From Strigops habroptila (taxonomy: Eukaryota; Chordata; Aves; Psittaciformes; Psittacidae), in assembly GCF_004027225.2 (NCBI RefSeq), contig NC_044282.2:48266576-48330575 (forward strand): a DNA stretch of 64,000 nucleotides, read 5' to 3'. Position numbers and translations under genes: made by a program. The notes under the pieces were generated by a model. The model saw nothing but the letters and a program-made list of their open reading frames with translations. It did not search any database and was not told where the DNA came from. This document shows positions 23,986 through 36,618 of the stretch, one piece after another; the stretch's first letter is position 1; each line of letters opens with the position of its first letter.

Positions 23986-26716
23986 ATCATATCTGCTACT
24001 TGAAATAAACTTAAGTAAAAATGTATTTGGGATGGCTGTCAAGATAGCTTCTCAAAAAATGTGAGCTCTCTGCAACCTCTTCCTTATGAAACCATCTTCT
24101 CTACCAAAAAAAGAAGGGGACAGGTTTCAAATACTAATTCTAAACCTCCAGCTAGCTACAGATAGATTTAATGTCGTGGTGTTGCACCTATTCAGACAGC
24201 TCAGAGCCACAGGATAAGGTATAGGAAGAGCTTTGTGCTGCCTGAGAGCACAGGACTGAGTGATGTGCGGCCCTGGGGAACATGGCTCTGTTTCTATGAT
24301 GTCTTTTACTGCTCTGAGCTGGGGGTGGGGAAGATTCTTCTCTTGTTTTCCTCTTGCAAATGTTTTCTCATCCAGTGCTTGTTGCATGTCCTCAGTCTTT
24401 CCTGGGGGTCAGGGCCACATGCTGAACAATTTGTCAAGGTCTCTACTGGGGTTGTCTCTTTGTAATCTCCCCTTTGCTCTTCCAAACCCTGGGAATCATT
24501 CCCGGCCCATGGGACCATCAACCCGACACTGAGGATTCTGCCTCTAATCACAGGTTCAGAAAAAAAGCCTTTTATAATACTCTTCTGTACAGAAATTACT
24601 GTACTTGGAGGAGCCTTCTCCCTCTCCACACCCATGCCTTGCCCTGGTACCCAGGGAAGATGCCATGAGCAGACTGCTTCAATCCCATAGTCAGATGCTG
24701 CCTCAGGAAACATTCAAAGAGAAAAGCAAGCTGCTTCCCCAGCCCTTGTGGCAGCTCAGAAATGGAAAGCCTGCTGCAGTCTCCAGTTACCAGCTTCTAT
24801 TGGGAGCTTATTGAGAACTTAGAGCTTAGAAACCTTAGTATGTCTATAAACGTTTGCAAAGAAAAGTGTAAATTTATGTGGTTTAGTAGCACAAGGAATC
24901 ACTGCCCTAATATCTGTAACTTCATCCAGAGACACAGCTGTCTTGCTCTGCCATGGCTGCTAGTTGTACCGCATCCAGCAAAGAGGGGAAGGCCTTTGAG
25001 ACCCTCTGAAGAAAGGCGTAGTACCTCCAAAATCATCACTTACTTCAAAACAGCTAAAGCAGGAGGCAGCCACTGGAGCAATTACTTCCAGGAAGACCAT
25101 GCTGGGATGGCAGTTACATGCCATACTGTGCAAGTGGGAAGATCTCCAGGATTTGAGGTCCTCCAGAGTATGCTGCAGGTTTAAAGCAACAGCATCAGAT
25201 TTTAACACCCTCCAGATTATATGAAACATGATAAGTCATATTGCAATTGTTGTCTCTGCCCGGAAAACTACAATGGACATTGCAAAGCAAGCCTGATTCC
25301 ACAGGTCCCCGATGAAGCTACACTCGTGTAACCCCAAATTAACTATTAAATGGTTCAATTTAAGTTTGACCTTCTGCAGCTTATGGATAACGTGCCTCTT
25401 CAGGCTTTCAGAAAGACAGTAACATTTTATCTAAAGGCCTGAGGCGGAATTTAAAGTATCACCAGCTATCCCATGTTTAAGAATAAGCATTTAAAATATA
25501 CCAATGATAGTATTGTACACATCAATTATTGTTTTAAAAAGCATCTATTCAGCCTCAGCAGTCACAGCAGAAGAACTGGTGCTTATTATTAAGAAAACTA
25601 AACAGGAATGTACCCTCTAATGTTGACCATAATTGCACTAGTCATAGAAAGTGACAGGACTCCTGTGAGCCTGTACTGGTGAAGGACACTATTAATTATC
25701 ACAGTGGAAGGAGGAATGATTTGCCTTTGCCGCAAAAACAAATTTCAGCTCTTGTTAACTCAGGAAAAGAAAAAGTACTAAGCTGTGTTAATTTGTCCCT
25801 ATTGGAATGAATCTGGAAGGTCAGAGGAGTGGTTTGATATTTAGGAAATGAGGAAGATTAGACTATTTGTGAGATTAGATTGGTCTGACACTGAGGACCT
25901 TGATATTAATATGAGCCTCTCTACAGCTAAATAAAGTGTTAGAAACCACCCTGAACGATCCAAATGCTTTACAAAATCATTTGTTATTGTTATTTTCATG
26001 TTAAGCATACACAGAACCTTTTTGTTAAAAAAAAAAAAGGTTTCTGCATTAATTTAATATTTCACATTAAGATTTGGTTTTCTGTGGGTCACAAAATACA
26101 AAAAGCAATGGGAGACAGGAACATTTTGTGGGTGTTTCTGAGTGGCCAAACCTGTTTCAGCATGTTTCTGGTAGGCTATGAACTGTTAATATCCCAATTC
26201 CCTTTCCTGGGCAATGTAACATAAGGTATTATGGGAGAAAAATAACAGAAGAAACACTTATAATCAGCCCCATCCTCCTCTCAGATTGCTATCTTGATTA
26301 CAGTATTTAAGGAGTTCCCTGGGGAAGAAGTTGCCTGTACTGACGGTCCTGTTCGTCTACCAGGGAAAGAACTGAGAGAAAGCAAAGGCTGTTGAAAGGA
26401 CACAGGTGTACGAAGTACTACACTGCCCAGAAACGCTGCATTCACCTCATATGTGCAGGATGCCCATAGCGAGCTCATCAGGGCACTCTGCGCACTGGGC
26501 ACAGGCATTCCATGCATGAGCAGATGTGTAACCAGAAAGCTTATAGTACTGGAGCCCTCAAAACCAGACTGCTGCAGAGCTGCCCCTGCAAGCAACCTAT
26601 CAGCCATGGTCTGAGCACACCCAAGCAAATTGATTCACTTATACATCAGCAGCGGTAAGGACACAGTGAGTTTTGTTCGGAAGTGCTACTCTTCCACCTG
26701 CACTGAATCCATGAAA
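23986..26716. other. Intergenic DNA, no gene seen
   Basis: Several overlapping chance frames (up to 140 codons) at 24.1-25.2 kb on both strands, without conserved-looking protein or splice structure. A short A run lies near 26029-26039. Confidence 0.55.
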
Positions 26717-26862
26717 AATCATAGAATCATAGAATGGTTTGGGTTGGAAAGGACCTTAAGATCAGCTGTTTCCAACCCCCCTGCCATGGGCAGGGACACC
26801 TTCCACTAGACCAGATTGTTCAAAGCGCCACCCAACCTGGCCTTGAACACTTCCAGGGATGA
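26717..26862 (-). repeat. CR1 LINE 3' end fragment
   Basis: Reverse complement of the CR1 3' end: 'aatcatagaatcatagaatg' then 'ggttggaaaggaccttaaga', 'tgggcagggacacc', 'cactagaccagattgttca' and 'cacccaacctggccttgaac'. 5'-truncated. Confidence 0.95.
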
Positions 26863-29800
26863 AGCATAAATAAATAAACAAACCCAGAAAACATAAGAAA
26901 ATGGAAAAGCAAATTACCAGCTGACCGCTGAAATAAATATTCTGAAAGGAACCTTCTTTCTGTCCCATCATCCTTTCTAATTACTCTCAAGGCTGCAAAA
27001 TAAACAAGATAGATAAGCAATAAAATTTGCATTGTACCTCTCCACATGCTGAACTTCAGGAAGGAAGACCTCTGCTCACCTAGCTGTGTGGTGATACTAT
27101 TTGCTTCCATGATTTTCTTTTGAGTTTGTATTTTCTCTGTCTATTCCACTATTAGTAATGGGGATCTGAAGGCTGAGTTTTGATATAGCACTCCATGGAA
27201 ACTCAAGTGATAAAGGTGGTTTGGCAAGATCTTAAATGGTACAAGTCTGAATCAGGAAAATAGCACCTGGTACTTCTATTCACCTGCTGCTGTGGTCACT
27301 GGGAGGATTTGGGAGGTATTTCATTAGGAGACAAGTATTTTTAGTAAAACTTTCCTCTATTATTTGCAGGGTTTGATGGTTTCATACATCACAGAATTCA
27401 CAGTGGGGAGGTAAAACCTTTTCTGAAATTTCTGTGTAGGATAGTGGCCAGTGGCCAGAGGTTGGGAATGTCCAATCATTGCGAAGTGAGTCTGTCTACA
27501 CTCTTCCTAATGTGTAAAACATATTAGTAAAGATATATTCTGGTTTAATTAATAGGGCTTTAGTTTAAAACTAGCTTCATTCACCTACTGCTCAGCAAAT
27601 TACTTACAAGTCCATTTAGAGACACAGTTAGAAACTTATGCGGGATATAAAACCAGGCCTGAAGAAGAGTATAGGTCAGATAAAGGCCTCACAAAACACG
27701 CTATCTCCAAACTGAAAAATGAGACTTGACGTGACACAAGAAAAAATTCTCTAAATTACCAACTCACCCATGCAGCCAAAGAATTCACATTCATTTGATC
27801 TCTGGTTCATCTCATCTCCAAAATGCAACCATATGCAGAGACCCCTGGATTTTCAATCAAGCAAAGCTAAATTTGCATAATCCTCAGTAGCTTTTGGAGA
27901 CATGATGCCATAAAAGTTACACAAAAGGAATTATAATTCACGTAAAATGGAACTAGTCCCATTGAAGAATGGGTTGCTCATTAGTCTGTGGCTGGGTAAT
28001 AATCATACACCAAGCTGAATCAAAATTGTGTTGGTTTGTTAATTTTAACTGTACCTACATGCCTAATAAAATTTTAGTGCTTCTTTAATTTGGAGAAAAA
28101 CTCTGAGCTCTTCATCTCATTAATTTGCACTTACTTTAAATTGCATTACTTACTTTCCATAATGAAAAGAGTCTTACAAAGCAGAAGTCTGTAAATATTT
28201 GAACTCCCAGCACCAAGTCAAGACACAGAATCAATAAACAGTTGTCTTTTAACCTGATATTCATATTTGGGGAAATGTGACTCATTCCCATACAGCTGGT
28301 CCAGAGTGATGGGACTGGGAGAATTTCAAATATTCCTACAGTAATGAGTCATCTCAGATGGTAGAATAACATCTGAGATAGTACTGTTAGACAGCTGGCA
28401 GCAGAGATGTGGCCAAACTGCCAGGGATATTCCTCCAAGAGTTTATTACAGCTACAATGAAAAAAAAGCCACACGTGGAAACATGTGGAGCATGAGAAAG
28501 AGAGTCTTTCTGGTTCACCAAAGTCCGGCTTTAGAGATACAATTTATCATAGTACTGACACAGAACTGGATTAGCTAGGAAGGAGAACTAGAGAGAAATC
28601 TCAGTACACCTCTGTAAACTGATGGGTATATCATAGAAGACTCAAGGTCAAGGCAGAAGGCGCCAGTATTCCTGCTCAGCAAAAGGGCAGGATGCATTTC
28701 TGCTGCCTGTAAGAAATAAGTCTATGAAATGGAAAGGATGGAGGTAGAACCTTAGGGAATGCTGGCAGAAAATTTTTTAAAAGATTGTTGATGTGGCTGT
28801 GAATCTGCACTGAACAAAAGTCCTGTCACTCCTGTGTGACCTGGATGCTAAAATGTAATTGAGATATTAGCTGTGCAATGGCATGCTCTGCTCCCCAGCC
28901 AGAGCCTGGCTTTCACACAAGGTCTGTGAGCACTCAAGCCTCTCAGGGAGTGCTCATGCAAAAAGCATCTTTCTGCTTTTGAAGGGTCTCTGTTTTACAG
29001 GAAACCCAGCTTATTGCCTTTTCTTGGTTTACAGTGGTACAGTCACTCGGTCATTGATCAACAACCTGCCTGCCCTGCAGACAATGAAGCATCCTGGAGA
29101 AATCTCTCTGAGCAGTGAAGAGCAGCCCAAAGGCAGCATAGAAGTATTTTATTTCCAGAGATTCATTCACAGTTAGGTCTGGAAAATTAAGCAGAAGGTC
29201 TTACGGGTTTTTTTCCCCCCAACTATTTCCATTGTTTCCTGGCTCATTTGTGTCAAAATTGCTCAGGGTGGATAAACCTACCTTGCCAAATGAGGGTTCA
29301 CAACCTCAAATTCGACTGGAGGCTGCCTTCATTCCCGTTTCACTTTGCAGAAACCACAGGAAAAAGAGACAGAAAGGAATGTATATTTTTAATATGAAAA
29401 ATTGTGCGCCTATTGCATCCAGGCTCAACCATTCATAGCAGCTAAACATTCAAATGCAAGCTTTATTTTTTTCTGTTAAGAGTTTTCTTTTGGATCAAGT
29501 GGAAGGAGATACTGGGGAAACCGCAGCACTTTGGCTCACAACAGCCTATAATTTCACTTTCTCTAAACAGCCAGATGATTATTCTTTTGTGCTTCATTAA
29601 TTGCGGCCCATCAAAGGCACTCAAAAGGCTTAGTCAACCCACAGAAAATGCTTTTTAACCTGCTTGAGAAAATTACATTTGCCCTTAAAAATCATCTGCA
29701 GTGGACGGAGCGGGAAGGTTAAATTACTTCCCAGAAGTAATGATGGGTAGGATCACTGGTACTATTTCTATATAAGTATATGTTTATCAGTCCTGTTCCC

Positions 29801-30440
29801 ACACACCCTTAAACAGAGCCCATTTGAGGAGAAAGAGGGAATTTAATAAAGAAGGGCAGAAAGCAAATGTCTTTCCTCTTCCCTGTTCAGTATGTGCACT
29901 TTATCTTTCCAGAGTTTTTTAATTCCCCGAATAAAAGAAGGGTTAGAAACACTTTGCAGCATGAAAGCCTCCAGCAGCAACCATGAATCCTCACTGACAA
30001 GGTGAAAATGTGCAGCAATATGGGCAATCAGGAGCAGGCCCATCAATGCTTTTGCTCCTGTTCTTGATCTGTGTAACTGATCAACAAACCCAGCAGCCCT
30101 GCAAGGGAGTGCTTTAGTCCTTCAGCAAAGTTATGTGAAGGCAATAACTGGGGAGACAAGTCCTGCCAACCTCCCCGTGGGGCCAGCAAGGGTAAAGGAA
30201 AGGGCTGGGCAGTCACCCCTGCTGCCTCCGCCCCAGCTGAGAGGAGAATCTCTGCTTCCACTGACTCTCTGTGTTGATGACCCTGGTATTTTAGGATGAA
30301 ACACACCCTATTCCTTCTGAAATACTCTCCACCTTCTTCCAGAGAAGCAGTTTTCCCACTTTCTAGGCACAGCTGGTTTCTTCAAAGCCCATCAATCCTT
30401 CTGACTACAGGACGGCAGCATGTTTTTAAAGCAGTAATTG
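26863..30440. other. Intergenic DNA, no gene; possible conserved regulatory stretches
   Basis: No coding feature. 28.0-28.2 kb and 29.56-29.73 kb are rich in homeodomain-like TAATTG/TTAAT words, and CATCAAAGG (29609-29617) matches a TCF/LEF-like site. These are candidates for conserved non-coding elements, not demonstrated ones. Confidence 0.45.
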
Positions 30441-30490
30441 TGGTATGATCTTAAAGGTCTTTTCCAACCTAGTTGATTCTATGATTCTAT
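30441..30490 (+). repeat. Short CR1 3' terminal fragment
   Basis: Only the last 50 bp: 'gatcttaaaggtcttttcc', 'aacctagttgattctatgat'. A strongly 5'-truncated insertion. Confidence 0.85.
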
Positions 30491-32408
30491 TTAGTAGGAG
30501 TACCCTAGCAAAACTCAGAAAGCAAAGTTAAGTCTGAAAATAAAAATTATAATAGTGAGAATAATAACACAAAACACAAAGGGAACACAGCTCTCCTGGA
30601 GCTGATAGGTAATTTAGGGAAGCTGACTGCTTGCTCTTGTAAAGCAAGTGCTACATTCCAGGAATTGCATTCCTCTGCGTCTGAGAAGGGCTGTCATGCA
30701 AAGCTCTTCCATGCTGTAAGGTACATGTATAGTGCTTCGTCTCTCATTTGCATTACACCTGTGACAAAGTTTGGACAAAATGACAAGCAAGTATGCTTCA
30801 AATAGGTAACACAGAAGTTTGCTGATACAGCAGGAATTTTGGCAGCACAACCATGGATGCAACAACATTAAAGTCAGAAGAAGTCCTGTTAGCTTGTATT
30901 TGTCTTTCTTTTTCCATTGCATAGGTGCTAAGATCTTGTGCATCTACAAGCCTGAACATCTACAACATTACCCCCTGGGTAACGAGGGGGAAGGGTGGTG
31001 GTGTTATTCATAATATAAGGGTTATATTTACATAAAAACATTGTGATAACACTACATATAAGAGACAGAAAAACCTTAATCAGACAAGGGAGAGAGGCGG
31101 AAGGGAAGATAATGCCAAAACTTAGATGTTCTCGTAAGGCCACTTTCAACCTGAATAATCCTGTGATCCCATAAAGTCAAGACACAATCATTTTATAAAA
31201 TTCAAGCTAAGGACAGTGAAAGCTGAGAAAACTCTGCTCTCAGGCATCGGCGTAACACCAGAAACCCACACTGGTTGGTGCTTATCTTTCTCCTGTTTCA
31301 CAGTCATTGTTCATCCCTCTCCCTCTTGCTTTTTGATCTGCCTCCTTTCAGCCTTTTGACCACTCTTTTAACCTCATTAATCTCTACCCTTCACCTTCAG
31401 CTGCTAGCCACTCCGAAAGCTGCTCTCACCAATATTTCTAAGTGTTACTCCAATTTCCCACATCACCTCTCTCACCTCAACAAGTGCTTTTGTGAAAGTG
31501 CCACTGTGAAAGGTGCATCCTGCCTTTCTCCTTCGATGCACTGACCTTGCACCCTCTTCATCCCTAGTCAATGCTCTTCTCTCCATTGATTCCACACATA
31601 CTGCTGGAGCTTTTCCTGCCACTGTCCTCCTGCCGTCTGCTCCTGCCGGGAAAAGGAGCATGGCTTGTGAGCAGAGTAGGGGCCTTCTGCTGCCCCTAAA
31701 TCCAGTGGGTGATTGCAGGCTCTGTGCAGGCTAAATCTGCCAGCAAAATAAACCAGAAACTCCCTCAACACTCAAGAGTCATCACATAAGCAAGGGGCAG
31801 AAATAGCCTGCTAAATGATATTTTCCAGTCCATTTATGTCTGGCCCTTCATGGTTTGTGATGAAAAGAGACATTTGGAATATTCCAGTAGAATAAAATTA
31901 GCAGGGATGTGCTTATCAGACTTGCAGTTCTATCACAAAATCTTGTCTGTAATGTTGGTTCATTAACCTGCTGTTTTATTAAAGACTCATTTAGAGGCTC
32001 CAAGTTTCATCTGACATGTTTTCTAGTATAAAATGTTCTGGGCATGAACGCGTACTGTTTAGTATTTTGGGAATTCATGTATATTTATGTCATCAACACA
32101 TCACTTCAATTTCCTAATTCAGTAGAAAGCCCAATTCCAGCACCTCCACAGCACAGCAGGAAACTAAAAGTCAGAGCAGCTGGAAATGCAAAGGACGACA
32201 TTCATTCATTCCTGTGAAGCTTGTGCCTTCCTGCACCAGGTGGAGACGGCTGTCGGCTCCCCTCTGCTGCCTGGTATCCAGACACAGCACGGAGCCATGG
32301 CCAGATCTCCCCAGCGGCTGTTATCCATCAACCGAAAAGCGACGAGGGCCCAAACTGCTAATAATCATGAAATTATGTTTTTCCAGGCAGGTGATCAGCA
32401 TTTTGCAG
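30491..32408. other. Intergenic DNA, no gene; possible CR1 scrap
   Basis: No gene recognised. A diverged CR1-like end ('aaggccactttcaacctga', 'ataatcctgtgatccc') lies at about 31128-31176. Overlapping chance frames on both strands near 31.4-31.8 kb are not supported. Confidence 0.5.
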
Positions 32409-32645
32409 ATCATAGAATCATTTAAGAGGGAAAAGACCTTTAAGATCATTGAGTTCAACCATTAACCCAGCACTGCCAAGTCCACTGCTAAACCATGTCC
32501 CTAAGTGCCACATTTACATGTCTTTTAAATACCTCCAGGGATGGTGACTCCATCCCTTCCCTGGGCAGCCTGTTCCAATGCTTGACAACCCTTTCAGGGA
32601 AGAAATTTTTCCTCATATCCAATCTAAACCTCCCCTGGCATGACT
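32409..32645 (-). repeat. CR1 LINE 3' end fragment
   Basis: Minus-strand CR1: 'catagaatcatttaagagg', 'aaaagacctttaagatcat', 'gccaagtccactgctaaacc', 'gcagcctgttccaatgcttg' and 'tttttcctcatatcc'. It shares subfamily wording with the copy at 2450-2652 (gtcaagcactggaacaggct in the other sense). Confidence 0.95.
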
Positions 32646-34557
32646 TCATGCAAGGGCAAGCACACTTGAAAGCAATATCCACAAATTCTTCAAGCGAAGA
32701 CTGGTAACTTGTTGCAGGAGGACTGGCTGTGCTGCCTGGGGTCTGGGTGTCTTGACCTTCCTGTTGTAAACACCAGGTTTTCTGTGATTCTAAATTTGTG
32801 TGATTATAAACTTTAATGATTATGCCTGAGAATTTCCCTGTCAGATCTCTACCTCAGACTGATTCTTTTTAACTTTCCCCCAAAACAGCTCAGCAATTTC
32901 TGAAAATTCATTCATGGAAGAGCAGAATTTTTTTCTCCTTCGTATTATTTGCTCATTGGGTTTGGTTTTTTTTTTTTTCTTTTTCTTTGGGTTTTTTTTT
33001 TTGGTTGGTTGGTTGGTTTGGTTTTGTGTTTTTTTTTAAACGTTTTCCAACAAAAAATTGAAATTTGGAAGCAACTATTTGGGAACTGCTTTATAGCAGC
33101 AGCTAGAAAGTACGTAGTCAAATTATAAAACTCAGAATCAAAAAATGCCTCTCCGCCCATGAGCAGCAAGAGACTTTGGAGTTTGGCAGCAAACCTATAC
33201 CAAGAGCCTGTCTGTGCTGAGAGTACGCTGCTGTTTTTAGCCCTTCTGTGAGATTGCACATCCAGCATCTTGTCAAAACACCACCCGAAATGAGCTAGTA
33301 ACACCCTTCCTACTGACGACAGCAATGGAAGGGACCTGCTGGGAGAACACGTGGCAGCAGTTCTATCACCCACCGGTGCCCCAGGGGCTTTTTGCGGGCA
33401 CTGTTCAGACAAGGAGCCCAGGATTGCTTTCAGATTGCACCCTGAAAACAGGGCAGCACATTCAAAGCTTGGTTGTATCTTTAAGCAATAACTGTAACTC
33501 AAACATGCTTTTCTTTTACATTATCTGGTTAGGGATTTGATTTGATTATTTTTTTCTGATCATGGGAATTCTGCTGATGACTTCAAGAGAACAGGATATG
33601 ACTTTTTAATAAGGAAAGTGCTTAAACTCCACTGTGTCCGAAGGGTGCTTCTTTCTAAGCACAGGAGGTCTGGTTTGAATCAATTCCAATACCACAAAAT
33701 TAAAGAAGTCTCGCTTACCTGGCTTAATGCCAAGAAAGGAAGCTGCCTACTGGTTTTCATATACTATTATTTGTATTAAATTATGTGTGCCCTGAATAAT
33801 AGACTTTTAAAACTTTTAAACATTGTGGATAAGAGTGTCTTCCAGAAGTGCATAGATGCAGTCCTGAGCTATGAGTGTGTTTTTCCAGCATAACATATCA
33901 CCTTGGAGAACAGGAACAGCTGAAGAGCTATCCCACGTACCAGGAACAGGGTCTCTCAGAGCAGCTTTCTACCTGAAAGACCAAACGCTGCCCCTTTGGC
34001 AGAGCTCTGCAGCCCAGGAACACACCTGTGATCATCTTCTTCTTGTGCCTGAACTAACTGGTGGGGTCCACTTGCAAGGTACTCCTGAAGGTCAATGAGC
34101 ATCTTCTCAGTGGGAGGCCAAATCTACAACAGAAACAGTATGCAGGCACAAAACTTAGGGCTTCTCATATACCCAAAGGGAAATCAGAATAAAGGCTGCC
34201 TTGGTCCAGGAATCTCCTTGGAATTTGGTCAAAACCTGGTTTGTTTCAACATTTTTTGTGTAATATGGATGCATTCATACATAATGCATGTGTCCAGATG
34301 TATTCATAGAACATGTATGTATTCAATTACATATGCTGAGTGAATGAAATTTTTAAAAATTCCTTAATGTTTGTCAAACAGAGGTTTATTATACTGAAAT
34401 CATAAAGAACTTGAATTTCACCAGTTGTCTGAGCATAAAATAGGCCTAATATTATGTGCAAGGAAACAAGAAAAGGAAAAAAAAAAGTAGCACAAAATGC
34501 TGGGGTTGTTGTTTGAATCAAATTTTCATTAAAATTATCAGGTTCATATACATTCAT
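32646..34557. other. Intergenic DNA, no gene seen
   Basis: Contains the T-rich/GGTT tract listed separately and no supported gene; the 185-codon minus-strand frame at 32945-33502 ends inside this low-complexity tract and is spurious. Confidence 0.6.
32964..33038. repeat. T-rich tract with GGTT repeats
   Basis: Long T runs interrupted by CTTTG and a (GGTT)n block; low complexity. Confidence 0.9.
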
Positions 34558-34591
34558 AAGCTACAAATCAACATAAGCTACAAGTCAACAT
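34558..34591 (+). repeat. 17-bp tandem duplication
   Basis: Two adjacent copies of 'aagctacaaatcaacat' that differ at one base (aat versus agt). Likely replication slippage. Confidence 0.8.
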
Positions 34592-34930
34592 AAAAACACA
34601 CAGCTGGCTACTTTGCTTGCTGTGTCAGTCACACAATTACTATCCCGTTATCAATTACAGGCAAAATACACAGTATGGCTATAACAAACCATGCTGCTGA
34701 TGGATAAGATGGTATGTTTCAACAAAGAGACACTTTGCATAGCAAGTAGAAAGTAATGGCAAAATAATACATACAGAGAATAGTCTATATGCTGTAATAA
34801 CTGCCTCTAATGATAGACTTTGCAATAATTTCAGATCCAATTTCACCAGCCACTGACCACAGCCTGATGGATGATGATCTGCTCGATGCATTACATGATG
34901 CAAAAGTCTGTTTGCAGTAAGTGTGGAATT

Positions 34931-35340
34931 CTATCCTCCCTTGTGAGAAAAGGCTGAGAGAACTGTGTTTGTTGAGCCTAGAGAAAAGAGGGCTCAGGGG
35001 AGACCTTACCACCATGTTCTAGTATTTAAAGGATGGCTACAAAGAAGGCAGAGAATCCCTTTTTACAAGGAGTCACATGGAAAAGATGGGGGGTAATGGG
35101 TACAAGTTACTCCTGGGGAGATTCTGACTGGATACAAGAGGAAAACTTTCACTATGAGAACAATCAGCCATTGGAATAATATCCCCAGAGAAGTGGTGGG
35201 TTCCGCAACATTGGGACACTTTTAAGATTCAGCTGGACAGAGTGCTGGGACACCTAGTCTAGGTCATGCTTTGCCTAGAAGGGTTGGACGGATGATCCTT
35301 GAAATCCCTTAAAACCTGGTATTCCGTGATTCTATGATTC
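34931..35340 (+). repeat. CR1 LINE 3' portion
   Basis: Diverged CR1 of about 410 bp: 'gagaaaaggctgagagaact', 'agagaaaagagggctcaggg', 'gggacacctagtctaggtc', ending 'ccgtgattctatgattc'. It belongs to the same subfamily as the minus-strand copy at 41157-41690 (shared 'agctggacagagtgctggga' wording). Confidence 0.93.
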
Positions 35341-36437
35341 CCTTACACACTCAGAAGTAGCTATGGATGCCTTGTGAAAAGACTTTAAACCAGCATGGGA
35401 AGGGGACAGGCTGAAATCATTTGAAAACCACTTCCACTCCCCTAAATGGTTCTGTGGTAATGTGCCAACTATTTGGCTATCTTTGCGGACTTTCCTTTGG
35501 TGGTTGTTTTTGAAGACCTGATGAAATTTTATTTGGAGATGATTTATAGCAGGGAGGTTGGCCAGAGGGAGCCACCTCGTTTCTTCTACCAGTTATATGA
35601 TACAGTAAGAAAAAAGTTTTCTGTTCTTCCAATCATCTGCTTAAAAATGATTTCTTTTCAGTTTCATCAAATCTCCATCAAGACAAGAGACAGAAAAATC
35701 TCTTTTGGACACAAACCTGGGCTGCTCATATGCTTGTCACAGCTCTCTGATGCTTTCCTAGGGCTGTCAGACACAATTTCCAAACACCAGAGCCACTTGA
35801 CACCCCAACTGTTACTCTGCATGGGGACATTTAAAAATAGGGCTGTAATAATTTTACTTAAGTTATATCTTGCACTCACCCTCAGTGGGAAGAATAATTG
35901 AAACGTTATTAAGAAAAACTCTTCACAAGTTAGCTGCAGGCTGCTAATCAGGCAGGGAGGTGTTGTCATTTCTTGTTCACATACTATTAAACCTACTTGA
36001 GAAAATTCTTCCAAAAATGAGGGGAAAACCTTCGCCTTCCATTAACATTAGGAAAGGGTAGACTAACATATGCACACAAATCCAACTTGAACCATTCTGC
36101 TCGCACTGGAGGCTCCCAAGTGGTCAGACTTGCTTTGCGCTCACCAACCTGAATAAATTTGAACTGGCTTTTTAATCTCACAGTTCCCAACAAAAGTTGT
36201 ATACCAGCCAGGGATATGCCACGCTTGTCAATGCCATGCACCCTCCTGACCCGAAAGGCCTGCCTTCCCAGCCCCAGCCTCTCAGGACAGCTGTATTTCC
36301 CTGGGGAGACCGTGACTGCTCATCATCTGAGGGCAATGGGGACAGAGAGACTTCATGGGTGAACATGAGAAACTGAGAGAAGGAAGACCCATGGGTTACA
36401 TGCTCCAAAAAACCCAAAAACCTCTCCAGTCCCACAA
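35341..36437. other. Intergenic DNA, no gene seen
   Basis: A 142-codon plus-strand frame (35473-35901) and a 115-codon minus-strand frame overlap here; neither resembles a known family or carries splice boundaries, so no gene is called. Confidence 0.55.
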
Positions 36438-36618
36438 CTGAGTCACTGAAACAGGTTTCTCAGAGAAGCTGTGGCTGCCCCATCCCTGGCAGTGTTCAAG
36501 ACCAGGTTGGACGGGGCTTGGAGCAACCTGGTCTAGTGGAAGGTGTCCCTGCCTGCGGCAGAAGGGTTGGAACTAAATGATATTTAAGGTCCCTTCCAAC
36601 CCAAACCATTCTGTGATT
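36438..36618 (+). repeat. CR1 LINE 3' end fragment
   Basis: 'actgaaacaggtttctcag', 'ctgccccatccctggcagtg', 'accaggttggacggggcttg' and 'aacccaaaccattctgtga'. Close to the copy at 23521-23985. Confidence 0.95.

Noticed and set aside
32945..33502. 185-codon minus-strand frame
   Set aside because: Its end is translated from a T-rich/GGTT low-complexity tract (Lys/Pro-rich tail), so the length is an artefact.
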